Of a stretch of DNA of 7,975 nucleotides, positions 1 through 4,874 are shown piece after piece. The DNA comes from Bryobacteraceae bacterium (GTDB lineage: Bacteria > Acidobacteriota > Terriglobia > Bryobacterales > Bryobacteraceae). Numbering within the stretch: the stretch's first letter is position 1; every line of letters begins with the position of its first letter. Made by a program: the position numbers and the translations under genes. The stretch lies in the NCBI GenBank assembly GCA_030044325.1, contig JASHWA010000282.1, positions 1 through 7,975 on the forward strand, read 5' to 3'. Under the pieces are notes generated by a model that was not told the DNA's origin, made no database searches, and was given only the letters and a program-made list of their open reading frames with translations.

Positions 1-356
1 CGCGCCGCCGACCCTGTCATCACTCCGCGGGGCGTCGTCAGGATATTAATCCCCAGCCCTCCCAGCACGCGCGGAACGGTTTTCGACCCCACATACACAC
101 GGCAACCGGGCCGCGACACGCGTTCGATCCGCGAGATCACCGGCACGTTGCCCGGCGTGTACTTGAGATAAATGCGGATCGATTTCTTGGCGCCGTCCTC
201 GGTCAGCTTGTAGTTGGCGATATAGCCTTCGTCCTTCAAGATTTTCGCGATATCGGTCTTCAACCGCGACGCCGGCACGTCCACCTTGGGATGGCGCGCT
301 TGGAGCGCATTGCGGATGCGCGTCAGCATGTCGGCGATCGGATCGGTAGTCGTCAT
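1..356 (-). CDS. rpsH: 30S ribosomal protein S8, 3' end cut off by window edge
   Basis: S8 is a primary 16S rRNA binder of the 30S platform; in E. coli it also represses the spc operon. The frame reads from ATG at 356 to the window edge, giving 118 residues that begin MTTTDPIADMLTRIRNA, the family N-terminus. Near the edge the signature region GLGINILTTPRGVMTGSAA (about residues 100-118) is present. S8 is usually about 130 residues, so roughly 14 residues and the stop lie outside the window. It starts 19 nt after the rpsN stop. A GGAGG at about 367-371 on the complement lies 10 nt before the ATG and supports this start. An upstream ATG at 364 reaches a stop after three codons and is not the start. 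Identification is certain; only the C-terminus is unseen. Confidence 0.97.
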   Translation of the reverse strand, partial: MTTTDPIADMLTRIRNALQARHPKVDVPASRLKTDIAKILKDEGYIANYKLTEDGAKKSIRIYLKYTPGNVPVISRIERVSRPGCRVYVGSKTVPRVLGGLGINILTTPRGVMTGSAA

Positions 357-375
357 TCCGTCATTCCCTCCAGCT

Positions 376-585
376 CTACCAGGAAGCCTTGATCACGCCG
401 GGGACCTCGCCCGCCAGCGCCAGTTGCCGGAAACAGATCCGGCACAGTTTGAACTTGCGCAAAAATCCGCGGGGGCGCCCGCAGCGGAAGCAGCGGTTGC
501 GATGCCGGCAGGCGAGTTTCGGTGTTTTGGCGGCCCGGGCGGCCGCGAGTCTCTCATCCCTGGCGATCTTAGCGGTGGTAGCCAT
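376..585 (-). CDS. rpsN: 30S ribosomal protein S14, zinc-binding (type Z)
   Basis: S14 is a tertiary binder in the 30S head. This is the short zinc form (often called rpsZ or rpsN type Z): C32-x2-C35 and C48-x2-C51 form a zinc ribbon in the segment CFRCGRPRGFLRKFKLCRIC, and the protein ends GVIKASW as the family does. At 69 residues it is about 8 longer than the usual 61-residue type Z protein. The extra length is an Ala/Arg-rich stretch after the N-terminus (about residues 9-25). There is one additional Cys at position 26. The start at 585 is supported by AAAGGA 5 nt upstream. It lies between rplE (32-nt gap containing a 12-nt tandem repeat) and rpsH (19-nt gap), the normal spc order. Confidence 0.96.
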   Translation of the reverse strand: MATTAKIARDERLAAARAAKTPKLACRHRNRCFRCGRPRGFLRKFKLCRICFRQLALAGEVPGVIKASW

Positions 586-590
586 GTATT

Positions 591-596
591 TCCTTT
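591..596 (-). promoter_or_regulatory. Ribosome binding site of rpsN
   Basis: The coding strand reads AAAGGA, then 5 nt, then the ATG at 585. It is the last and best-spaced of three AAGGA-like cores produced by the local 12-nt duplication, and it fixes the start of the slightly long S14. Confidence 0.7.
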
Positions 597-617
597 ACTG
601 AATCCTTTACTGAATCC
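594..617 (-). repeat. Two exact 12-nt tandem copies in the rplE-rpsN gap
   Basis: On the coding strand the spacer reads GGATTCAGTAAA twice in a row (606-617 then 594-605), followed by a third partial unit GGAA before the rpsN start. The overlap with the rplE stop (TAAGGATTCAG) extends the periodicity upstream. Each unit carries an AAGGA-like core, so the ribosome-binding region of rpsN appears duplicated. Only the copy nearest the ATG is well spaced. Confidence 0.85.
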
Positions 618-1160
618 TTAAGCCCGAAACGGCATGCCGAGGTGCTTCAACAGCGCCAGCCCCTCGGCATCGGTCCTGGCCGTCGTAGTAATCGAAATAT
701 TCATCCCCTTGATTTTTTCGACCTTGTTGTAGTCGATCTCGGGGAAAATCAACTGGTCCTTGATGCCCAGCGTGTAATTGCCGCGCCCGTCGAACGACTT
801 CGAAGACACGCCGCGAAAATCGCGCACGCGCGGCAGGGCCACGTTCACCAGCCGGTCGAAAAATTCGTACATCCGGTCGCCGCGCAGCGTCACCGTGCAA
901 CCTATTGACATACCCTCCCGGAGTTTAAACGCCGCGATCGATTTGCGCGCCTTGGTGACCACCGGCTTCTGTCCCGCAATTTGAGCCAACTCGTTCACCG
1001 CGCCGTCCATCAGCTTGGGATTCTGCGTGGCTTCTCCCAGGCCGATATTGAGCGCGATCTTTTCGATCTTCGGCACAGCCATGACGTTCTTGTAGCTGAA
1101 CTCTTTGGTCAGCGCGGGGATCACTTTCTTCTGATAATGCTCTTTCAACCTTGCCGGCAT
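618..1160 (-). CDS. rplE: 50S ribosomal protein L5
   Basis: L5 binds 5S rRNA in the central protuberance of the 50S subunit and contacts the P-site tRNA. The 180-residue product has the normal length. It shows the N-terminal MPARLKEHYQKKVIPAL, the family motif around residues 28-45 (VPKIEKIALNIGLGEA), the ITKARKS-like segment VVTKARKSIAAFKLREG at 67-83, and the C-terminal ITTTARTDAEGLALL region. It starts 3 nt after the rplX stop, so it is very likely translationally coupled; the upstream AAGG is a weak binding site. In E. coli the rplX-rplE junction is the S8 repressor site. I could not recognise such a structure by eye here. Confidence 0.98.
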   Translation of the reverse strand: MPARLKEHYQKKVIPALTKEFSYKNVMAVPKIEKIALNIGLGEATQNPKLMDGAVNELAQIAGQKPVVTKARKSIAAFKLREGMSIGCTVTLRGDRMYEFFDRLVNVALPRVRDFRGVSSKSFDGRGNYTLGIKDQLIFPEIDYNKVEKIKGMNISITTTARTDAEGLALLKHLGMPFRA

Positions 1161-1163
1161 GAT

Positions 1164-1544
1164 TTACGCCTTCTTATCCAGAATTTCTCCGCCCTTTTTG
1201 GCGATCCGCACGCGGCGCGAAACGCCCCCGGTCTGCTCGCTGCGATAGCCGATACGTGTCGCCACGCCGCCCGAGGTCACGATCATCACGTTCGAAATCG
1301 CGATGGGGCTTTCGCGCTCCGCGATACCGCCCTTGATCTGCCGCGACGGGTTCGGCCGCGTGTGGCGCTTCACCATGCTCACGCCTTCCACCAGGATCTT
1401 TCCCGTGCGCCGGTCCACGTGCAGGACGCGCCCGGTCTTGCCTTTGTCTCGTCCGGCGACGACCTTCACCACATCGTCCTTCTTGATTTTGATCTTGAGC
1501 AGCGTGCGCGGCGCATTCTGATCGCGCCGTCGAATCTTGAACAT
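1164..1544 (-). CDS. rplX: 50S ribosomal protein L24
   Basis: L24 is an assembly initiator of the 50S subunit that binds the 5' domain of 23S rRNA. The KOW fold is visible at about residues 20-60: KKDDVVKVVAGRDKGKTGRV followed by LVEGVSMVKRHTRP. The conserved GGIAERESPIAISNV follows at 72-86. At 126 residues it is longer than the usual 100-110. The extra residues are a basic N-terminus (MFKIRRRDQNAPRTLL) ahead of the normal KIKKDD start, plus a short C-terminal tail. The ATG at 1544 is chosen because a 9-nt perfect anti-SD match precedes it. The only later alternatives are non-ATG codons lacking such a site. It precedes rplE by 3 nt. Confidence 0.97.
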   Translation of the reverse strand: MFKIRRRDQNAPRTLLKIKIKKDDVVKVVAGRDKGKTGRVLHVDRRTGKILVEGVSMVKRHTRPNPSRQIKGGIAERESPIAISNVMIVTSGGVATRIGYRSEQTGGVSRRVRIAKKGGEILDKKA

Positions 1545-1546
1545 TT

Positions 1547-1567
1547 CTAAATCACCTCCGGAGCCAT
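1547..1567 (-). other. Possible 6-codon ORF (MAPEVI) between rplN and rplX
   Basis: An ATG at 1567 opens a six-codon frame, M-A-P-E-V-I, ending in TAG 2 nt before the rplX ATG. It repeats the last five residues of L14 (APEVI) because it derives from the 14-nt duplication. The upstream duplicate GGAGGTGAT, inside the end of rplN, lies 8 nt before this ATG, so initiation is plausible. It may equally be a passive by-product of the duplication. Nothing shows that it is translated. Confidence 0.2.
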
Positions 1568-1586
1568 GTGTTTAAATCACCTCCGG
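1548..1586 (-). repeat. 14-nt direct repeat spanning rplN stop and rplX binding site
   Basis: CCGGAGGTGATTTA occurs exactly twice on the coding strand, at 1573-1586 (the last codons and stop of rplN) and at 1548-1561 (the rplX binding site), 25 nt apart. This looks like a local tandem duplication of the rplN 3' end. Both copies encode Pro-Glu-Val-Ile followed by a stop in their own frames. Confidence 0.9.
1551..1559 (-). promoter_or_regulatory. Strong Shine-Dalgarno of rplX
   Basis: The coding strand reads GGAGGTGAT, complementary over nine bases to the conserved 3' end of 16S rRNA (AUCACCUCC). Its GGAGG core lies 10 nt before the rplX ATG. It is the strongest binding site in the window and decides the start of the N-terminally extended L24. 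Confidence 0.85.
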
Positions 1587-1940
1587 TGCTAGCGACACGA
1601 TTTTCATGAATTTCTTGTCGCGCAGCTCACGGGCGACCGGCCCGAACACGCGCGTGCCCACCGGTTCGCCGATTTCGTTGATCAGGACCGCGGCGTTCGA
1701 ATCGAAGCGGATGTAGGTGCCGTCCTTGCGGCGCGTTTCCTTGCGCATTCGCACGATCACGCAGCGCACCACTTTTCCTTTTTTGATCGCCGATTCGGGC
1801 GAAGCTTCCTTCACCGCGGCCGTGATCACGTCGCCCAGTCCCGCGCGCAGCCCCAGATCGCCGCCGCGCGGCAAAATGCACGACAGCTTGCGCGCGCCGC
1901 TGTTGTCGGCGACTTCGAGAATGGTCCGCATCCCGATCAT
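1572..1940 (-). CDS. rplN: 50S ribosomal protein L14
   Basis: L14 sits at the subunit interface, contributes to bridge B5/B8 and binds L19 and the silencing factor RsfS. The product has the standard length of 122. It shows the N-terminal VADNSGARKLSCI (residues 10-22), the L14 signature around GTYIRFDSNAAVLI (74-87), GTRVFGPVARELR at 95-107 and the usual ending SLAPEVI. In the classical layout this is the first gene of the spc operon. Here only 37 nt separate it from rpsQ, with no terminator visible, so S10 and spc appear joined. A GGGAG about 8 nt before the ATG supports the start. Its 3' end is duplicated to make the rplX binding site. Confidence 0.98.
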   Translation of the reverse strand: MIGMRTILEVADNSGARKLSCILPRGGDLGLRAGLGDVITAAVKEASPESAIKKGKVVRCVIVRMRKETRRKDGTYIRFDSNAAVLINEIGEPVGTRVFGPVARELRDKKFMKIVSLAPEVI

Positions 1941-1954
1941 AAAATCGTCTCCCT

Positions 1955-1980
1955 AACTGGCTACTGGCCACCGGCCGCTA
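1955..1980. repeat. TGGCCA-type repeat in the rpsQ-rplN gap
   Basis: The plus strand reads TACTGGCCACCGGCCGCT over part of this stretch, closely resembling the 3' half of the copy at 7357-7386 (GGCTGGCCACCGGCCACT). It occupies most of the 37-nt spacer and runs into the rpsQ stop codon. Confidence 0.65.
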
Positions 1981-2319
1981 GCTTTTTCCTTTTTTCCTCG
2001 AAACCCGCTTCTCCGGCCCCGTCTCGATTCCGATCGAGCTCAGGTCCGTGGTTACCTGCACGGCGCGCCGCACCACTTCGCCCAGTTGCCAGCGCTTGAG
2101 CCTGCTCATCGGACGGCACTCGACAATGCGCACCACGTCGCCGATTTTGGCTGTCCCCTGCTCGTCGTGCGCGTAAAATTTCTTGCGCTTGGTGACGATT
2201 CGCTTGTACACCGGGTGCGGCACGCGGCGGGTGACCTCGACCACGATGGTCTTGGCCATCTTGTTGGCCACCACCGACCCGATCTTTTCGTTCTTGACGC
2301 CTTGCTTGTTCTCCGCCAT
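1978..2319 (-). CDS. rpsQ: 30S ribosomal protein S17 with C-terminal extension
   Basis: S17 is a primary 16S rRNA binder with an OB fold, in the body of the 30S subunit. The core is clear: residues about 10-30 (NEKIGSVVANKMAKTIVVEV), KRKKFYAHDE at 44-53, and the S17 signature GDVVRIVECRPMS at 60-72, followed by KRWQLGEVVRRA. At 113 residues it exceeds the usual 80-90. The last 25 or so residues form a tail ending in basic RVSRKKGKS. The start is 3 nt after the rpmC stop, with an AAGGGA binding site inside the end of rpmC. It lies between rpmC and rplN, as in most bacteria. Confidence 0.97.
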   Translation of the reverse strand: MAENKQGVKNEKIGSVVANKMAKTIVVEVTRRVPHPVYKRIVTKRKKFYAHDEQGTAKIGDVVRIVECRPMSRLKRWQLGEVVRRAVQVTTDLSSIGIETGPEKRVSRKKGKS

Positions 2320-2322
2320 CGT

Positions 2323-2757
2323 TTATCCCTTGCTCGCCTGCTTGGGCGTGCGAACCGGTTTGTGCGCGGCCGACGTCTTCGGCGCGCCTTTCCTGGCCGC
2401 CGCCGGATGAGCCGCTTTCTTCGCCTTCGGCGCGCCCGCGGCCGCTTCCTTCTTCGCTTCCGTCTTCTTTGTTGCGGCCTTCCTGCCCGACTTCTTACTG
2501 ATCTTCTGGCGAGCCTCCTCGTGCTCGGCCGCTTCGGCCTGTTCCGCCGCCGCGGTCTCCGGATGCAATTCGCGCTCGCGCAGAACCGTCAGCATCCGCG
2601 CCCGCTCTTTGCGCAGAGCCCGCAGCTTTTTCAAACCGTCCGTCTGCCCCATCTGCAGCTGGAACCGCAGCCGGAACATCTGCTCCGACGAATCGCGAAG
2701 CTGTTTCTCGATCTCGTTGGTGTCGAGCGCGCGCGCCCGCTCCGCATTGGCCTTCAT
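2323..2757 (-). CDS. rpmC: 50S ribosomal protein L29 with long Lys/Ala-rich tail
   Basis: L29 is a small two-helix protein at the polypeptide exit tunnel beside L23, near where trigger factor and SRP dock. The family core occupies residues about 8-65: RALDTNEIEKQLRDSSEQMF, then RLRFQLQMGQTDGLKKLRAL and KERARMLTVLRERE. L29 is normally 60-75 residues, but this protein has 144. The remainder is an Ala/Glu-rich stretch (about 66-85) followed by a Lys/Ala/Pro-rich low-complexity region (about 86-144), with motifs such as KKTEAKKEAAAG and KAKKAAHPAAARKG, resembling histone H1-like tails. The start at 2757 is chosen because MKANAERARALD matches L29, a GGGAG lies 6 nt upstream, and the ATGA overlaps the rplP stop by 4 nt. 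A longer in-frame reading into rplP is rejected. Confidence 0.93.
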   Translation of the reverse strand: MKANAERARALDTNEIEKQLRDSSEQMFRLRFQLQMGQTDGLKKLRALRKERARMLTVLRERELHPETAAAEQAEAAEHEEARQKISKKSGRKAATKKTEAKKEAAAGAPKAKKAAHPAAARKGAPKTSAAHKPVRTPKQASKG

Positions 2758-3176
2758 TGATGACTCCCGCCGGCGCGCGAGATCAGTTTGGTCGGCAGCG
2801 GCAGCTTCGCCGCCGCGAGCTTCATCGCCTCTTCCGCCACCTCGCGCCCTACGCCTTCCATCTCGAACAAAATCTTGCCCGGCCGGATCACCGCGACCCA
2901 CTGCTCCGGCGCGCCCTTGCCTTTTCCCATGCGCGTTTCCGCGGGCTTCTTGGTGATCGGCTTGTCCGGGAACAGCCGGATCCATACCTTTCCGCCGCGC
3001 TTGATCGAACGCGTCATCGCCACGCGCGCCGCTTCAATCTGCCGGTCCGTGATCCAGCCGCAGCGCATGGCTTTGAGCCCGTAATCGCCGAAAGCGAGCG
3101 ACGATCCGCGCCACGCCTTCCCCGCCATCCGCCCGCGCTGCTGTTTGCGGTACTTGACCTTCTTGGGCATCAACAT
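2754..3176 (-). CDS. rplP: 50S ribosomal protein L16
   Basis: L16 organises the A-site region and central protuberance of the 50S subunit and binds 23S rRNA near 5S. The start MLMPKKVKYRKQQRGRMAGK matches the family N-terminus (MLxPKRxKxRK), so the ATG at 3176 is preferred to the one at 3170. The motif RMGKGKGAPEQWVAVIRPG at 82-100 includes R82, equivalent to the Arg hydroxylated by RoxA in E. coli. At 140 residues it is normal. It begins 2 nt after the rpsC stop without a close binding site (a GGAGG lies 15 nt upstream), so coupling to S3 translation is likely. Its stop overlaps the rpmC start as ATGA. Confidence 0.98.
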   Translation of the reverse strand: MLMPKKVKYRKQQRGRMAGKAWRGSSLAFGDYGLKAMRCGWITDRQIEAARVAMTRSIKRGGKVWIRLFPDKPITKKPAETRMGKGKGAPEQWVAVIRPGKILFEMEGVGREVAEEAMKLAAAKLPLPTKLISRAGGSHQ

Positions 3177-3178
3177 AA

Positions 3179-4057
3179 CTATTCGTTCTTGCCTCCGGAC
3201 TCCGGCTCTTCATCCTTCTTCCATCCCGGCTGCACCGGCGACGACATCGGCGGCAGAATGGGAGCCGAAATTTTGGGCGGCTCGCCCGTAGCAGCTTCCG
3301 GCGTTACCGGAGCCTGTGTCGGCGCAGGCCGCGGACTCCGATCGCGATCCCGGTCGCGGTCCCGCTCGCGGCGCTCCCGTGCCGGCGCGCGGCGCGGTTC
3401 CGGCTCACTGCGCAACCCGCGGCGCTGCCCGCCGGGCAGAATCTCGCCCTTGTACACCCAGCACTTGATCCCGATCACGCCGTAGGTTGTGTACGCCTCA
3501 GCGAACCCGTAATCGATGTCCGCGCGCAAGGTGTGCAGCGGGAGCTGGCCTTGCAGATACCACTCCGTGCGCGCGATCTCGGCGCCGTTCAGGCGGCCCG
3601 AAACCCGGACTTTGATTCCCTTGCATCCGAAACGCAACGCCGAATCCACGCTCTTGCGCATCGCTCTGCGAAACGCCACGCGTTTTTCAAGCTGCAGCGC
3701 GATGGTCTCGGCGACCAGTTGCGCATCGAGCTCTGGTTTGTGAACCTCTTGAATATCGATAAAAACTTCGCGCTTGGTCTTCTTGGCCAGATCGGCCTTG
3801 AGCTTTTCGATCTCCGCTCCCTTGCGCCCGATGATGATCCCGGGGCGTGAGGTGTGGATGGTGATGCGCAGCTTGTTGCCCGGCCGGTCGACCTCGATCG
3901 AGCTCACGCCCGCGCTCTTCAACCGGTCGCGCAGCGATTCCTTGAGCTCCAGGTCTTCGCGCAGGAGCTTGGCGTAATCCTGCTTGGCGAACCAGCGCGA
4001 GCGCCAGGTTTTCGTAACGCCCAGCCGGAATCCATACGGATGAACTTTTTGACCCAT
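3179..4057 (-). CDS. rpsC: 30S ribosomal protein S3 with charged, Pro-rich C-terminal tail
   Basis: S3 lies at the mRNA entry tunnel of the 30S head and takes part in mRNA helicase activity. The N-terminus MGQKVHPYGFRLGVTKTW is canonical. The KH domain has its GxxG loop at G77-R-K-G80 (GIIIGRKGAEI). The C-terminal S3 domain runs to about residue 208 and includes the conserved WYLQGQLPLHTLRADIDYG and GVIGIKCWVYKGEI. S3 normally ends at about 210-235 residues; this one has 292. The extra 80 residues are an Arg-rich linker, an (Arg-Asp) run at about 229-240, then a Pro/Ala-rich stretch and an acidic end (KKDEEPESGGKNE). The start is supported by GAGG 5 nt upstream. It begins 38 nt after rplV and is followed by rplP after 2 nt. 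Confidence 0.97.
   Translation of the reverse strand: MGQKVHPYGFRLGVTKTWRSRWFAKQDYAKLLREDLELKESLRDRLKSAGVSSIEVDRPGNKLRITIHTSRPGIIIGRKGAEIEKLKADLAKKTKREVFIDIQEVHKPELDAQLVAETIALQLEKRVAFRRAMRKSVDSALRFGCKGIKVRVSGRLNGAEIARTEWYLQGQLPLHTLRADIDYGFAEAYTTYGVIGIKCWVYKGEILPGGQRRGLRSEPEPRRAPARERRERDRDRDRDRSPRPAPTQAPVTPEAATGEPPKISAPILPPMSSPVQPGWKKDEEPESGGKNE
3338..3373 (-). repeat. Arg-Asp dipeptide repeat in the S3 tail
   Basis: Residues 229-240 of S3 read RRERDRDRDRDR. The codons alternate (GAT/GAC for Asp, CGC/CGG for Arg), giving an approximate 12-nt periodicity instead of a perfect 6-nt one. The synonymous changes show that the run is not a fresh replication slip. Confidence 0.8.
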
Positions 4058-4099
4058 TTATTCCTCACCCCGCGCGCAACGCATTCTCTGTGCGCTCAT
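4058..4099 (-). other. Possible 13-codon ORF filling the rplV-rpsC gap
   Basis: The rplV stop is part of an ATGA, whose ATG at 4099 opens the frame MSAQRMRCARGEE. It ends in TAA immediately abutting the rpsC ATG (TAAATG). AGGAG about 9-10 nt upstream, within the rplV end, could serve it. If translated, it would let ribosomes move from rplV to rpsC without a break. A chance frame of this length is common, so confidence is low. Confidence 0.2.
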
Positions 4100-4437
4100 T
4101 GTTCGCGGTCTCCTACTTTGACGACGATGTGCGCCATGCGCCTTTGATACCGGTACGCGCGCCCCATCGGCGCCGGCCGGACGCGCTTCATTCGCGGCCC
4201 TTCATTGACGTACGCCTCGGTGACGAACAGATTGTCGACGTCGATATCGTTCGACCGGTTTTCCGCGTTGGCGATCGCCGAGCGCAGGACCTTTTCGACG
4301 CTGGGTGCGATGCGCTTGTTGGTCGTCCGCAGAATGTTGATCGCGTCCCCGGCCTTGTGCCCGCGGATCAGGTCCACCACCAGGCGGGCCTTCTGCGGCG
4401 ATGTTCGAATGTAGCGTGCTTCAGCCTTGGCTTGCAT
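4096..4437 (-). CDS. rplV: 50S ribosomal protein L22
   Basis: L22 is an early 23S rRNA binder whose long beta-hairpin lines the exit tunnel, with L4, at the constriction; changes there can give macrolide resistance. The N-terminal AKAEARYIRTSPQKARLVVD (3-22) and NAENRSNDIDVDNLFVTEAY (58-77) are typical. The hairpin segment is RMKRVRPAPMGRAYRYQRR at 82-100. At 113 residues it is standard. The start at 4437 has GAGG only 4 nt upstream, which is tight. It is separated from rpsS by 116 nt, the longest spacer in the window, filled with TGGCCA-type repeats, and is followed by rpsC after 38 nt. Confidence 0.98.
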   Translation of the reverse strand: MQAKAEARYIRTSPQKARLVVDLIRGHKAGDAINILRTTNKRIAPSVEKVLRSAIANAENRSNDIDVDNLFVTEAYVNEGPRMKRVRPAPMGRAYRYQRRMAHIVVKVGDREQ

Positions 4438-4448
4438 AAAACCTCAGT

Positions 4449-4473
4449 GGCCGGTGGCCCGTGGCCAGCGGCC
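4449..4473. repeat. TGGCCA-type repeat with near-perfect hairpin just upstream of rplV
   Basis: On the coding strand this reads GGCCG-C-TGGCC, loop ACG, then GGCCA-C-CGGCC: ten base pairs interrupted only by one C-C mismatch, with a 3-nt loop. It ends 12 nt before the rplV ATG and sits beside its GAGG binding site. It is a copy, in opposite orientation, of the element at 7357-7386 (23 of 28 positions agree in the aligned part). It could hinder rplV initiation or be only a repeat remnant. There is no U-run suited to a terminator on the coding strand. Confidence 0.75.
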
Positions 4474-4516
4474 GGCTTTTCTCTCGATCCTGAGTCTCAC
4501 GTTCAATCCGCCTGGT

Positions 4517-4546
4517 CTGGCCACTGACCGCTGATCACTGGCCACT
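4517..4546. repeat. TGGCCA-type repeat in the rpsS-rplV gap
   Basis: On the plus strand it begins CTGGCCACTGACCGCTG and ends CACTGGCCACT. It agrees with the copy at 7357-7386 at 26 of 30 positions without gaps. It is itself nearly palindromic (TGGCCACTGA facing TCACTGGCCA). It lies just after the rpsS stop and is read through by the 37-codon frame there. Confidence 0.8.
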
Positions 4547-4553
4547 CGCTTTT

Positions 4554-4847
4554 TCATGATGCCGGCTTCGCGGTCTTTTCGGCCGCCGCCTTGGCCGCGT
4601 GTCCTTTGAACTGCCGCGTCGGCGAAAACTCGCCCAGCTTGTGCCCCACCATGTTTTCCGTCACGTACACGGGGATAAACTTCCTGCCGTTATGCACCGC
4701 GAGGGTGTGGCCGATGAACTCCGGCACGATGGTCGACCGCCGCGACCACGTCCGCACCACTTTTTTCTCGTTCTTCTCGTTCATCGCGTCCACCTTCTTC
4801 GCCAGGTGGTCGTCCACAAACGGCCCTTTTGCTAGTGAGCGTCCCAT
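4554..4847 (-). CDS. rpsS: 30S ribosomal protein S19
   Basis: S19 is a 30S head protein that forms a complex with S13 and contacts the A-site finger and tRNA. The N-terminal MGRSLAKGPFVDDHLAKKV (1-19) and WSRRSTIVPEFIGHTLAVHN (34-53) are canonical. The S19 signature runs at about 53-79 (NGRKFIPVYVTENMVGHKLG, then EFSPTR). At 97 residues it is a little longer than the usual 88-93, because of a short Ala/Lys tail (AAKAAAEKTAKPAS). The start lies 27 nt after rplB; the upstream GAG is a weak binding site. Its stop begins the repeat-filled 116-nt spacer before rplV. Confidence 0.98.
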   Translation of the reverse strand: MGRSLAKGPFVDDHLAKKVDAMNEKNEKKVVRTWSRRSTIVPEFIGHTLAVHNGRKFIPVYVTENMVGHKLGEFSPTRQFKGHAAKAAAEKTAKPAS

Positions 4848-4874
4848 CTTCTACTCGTTTCTGTCAAAACCTGC

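Larger units (their letters stand above)
4444..4557 (-). other. Possible 37-codon basic ORF filling the rpsS-rplV gap
   Basis: The TGA of rpsS is part of an ATGA. The ATG at 4557 opens a frame of 37 codons beginning MKKRVASDQRSVARPGG and ending RWPRATGH-stop, only 6 nt before the rplV ATG. It is Arg/Lys-rich. No good binding site precedes the ATG, so it would depend on coupling to S19. Much of it is encoded by two repeat elements, and I recognise no protein family. It could be a chance frame in GC-rich DNA or a coupling mini-ORF. Confidence 0.2.

Noticed and set aside
353..364. ATG at 364 as the start of rpsH
   Set aside because: It reads three codons then stops, and lies only 2 nt after GGAGG; ATG 356 gives the canonical S8 N-terminus.
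981..1550. Plus-strand open frame of 189 codons
   Set aside because: Antisense to rplE and rplX, both confidently identified.
1627..1971. Minus-strand frame from GTG 1971 overlapping rplN in another frame
   Set aside because: It reads the L14 gene out of frame and gives an Arg-rich product without family features. Only its first codons are of interest, as part of the repeat.
2086..2760. Plus-strand open frame of 224 codons
   Set aside because: Antisense to rpsQ and rpmC, with Leu/Arg-rich composition expected from the complement of Lys/Ala codons.
2758..2985. N-terminal extension of L29 read back into rplP
   Set aside because: The upstream part is the out-of-frame reading of L16; MKANAERARALD at 2757 has a binding site and matches the family.
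3165..3170. Internal ATG of rplP as the start
   Set aside because: The family N-terminus MLxPK fits the ATG at 3176, and neither ATG has a better binding site.
2757..3485. Open frame of 242 codons on the plus strand, Arg/Ser-rich
   Set aside because: It lies antisense to rplP and rpsC. Its Arg-Ser run is only the complement of the Arg-Asp codons of S3, and no family resemblance is seen.
4449..4480. Intrinsic terminator (GC stem followed by TTTT) on the plus strand
   Set aside because: The four-T run is short and on the non-coding side; no plus-strand gene is present. The element is better explained as a repeat.
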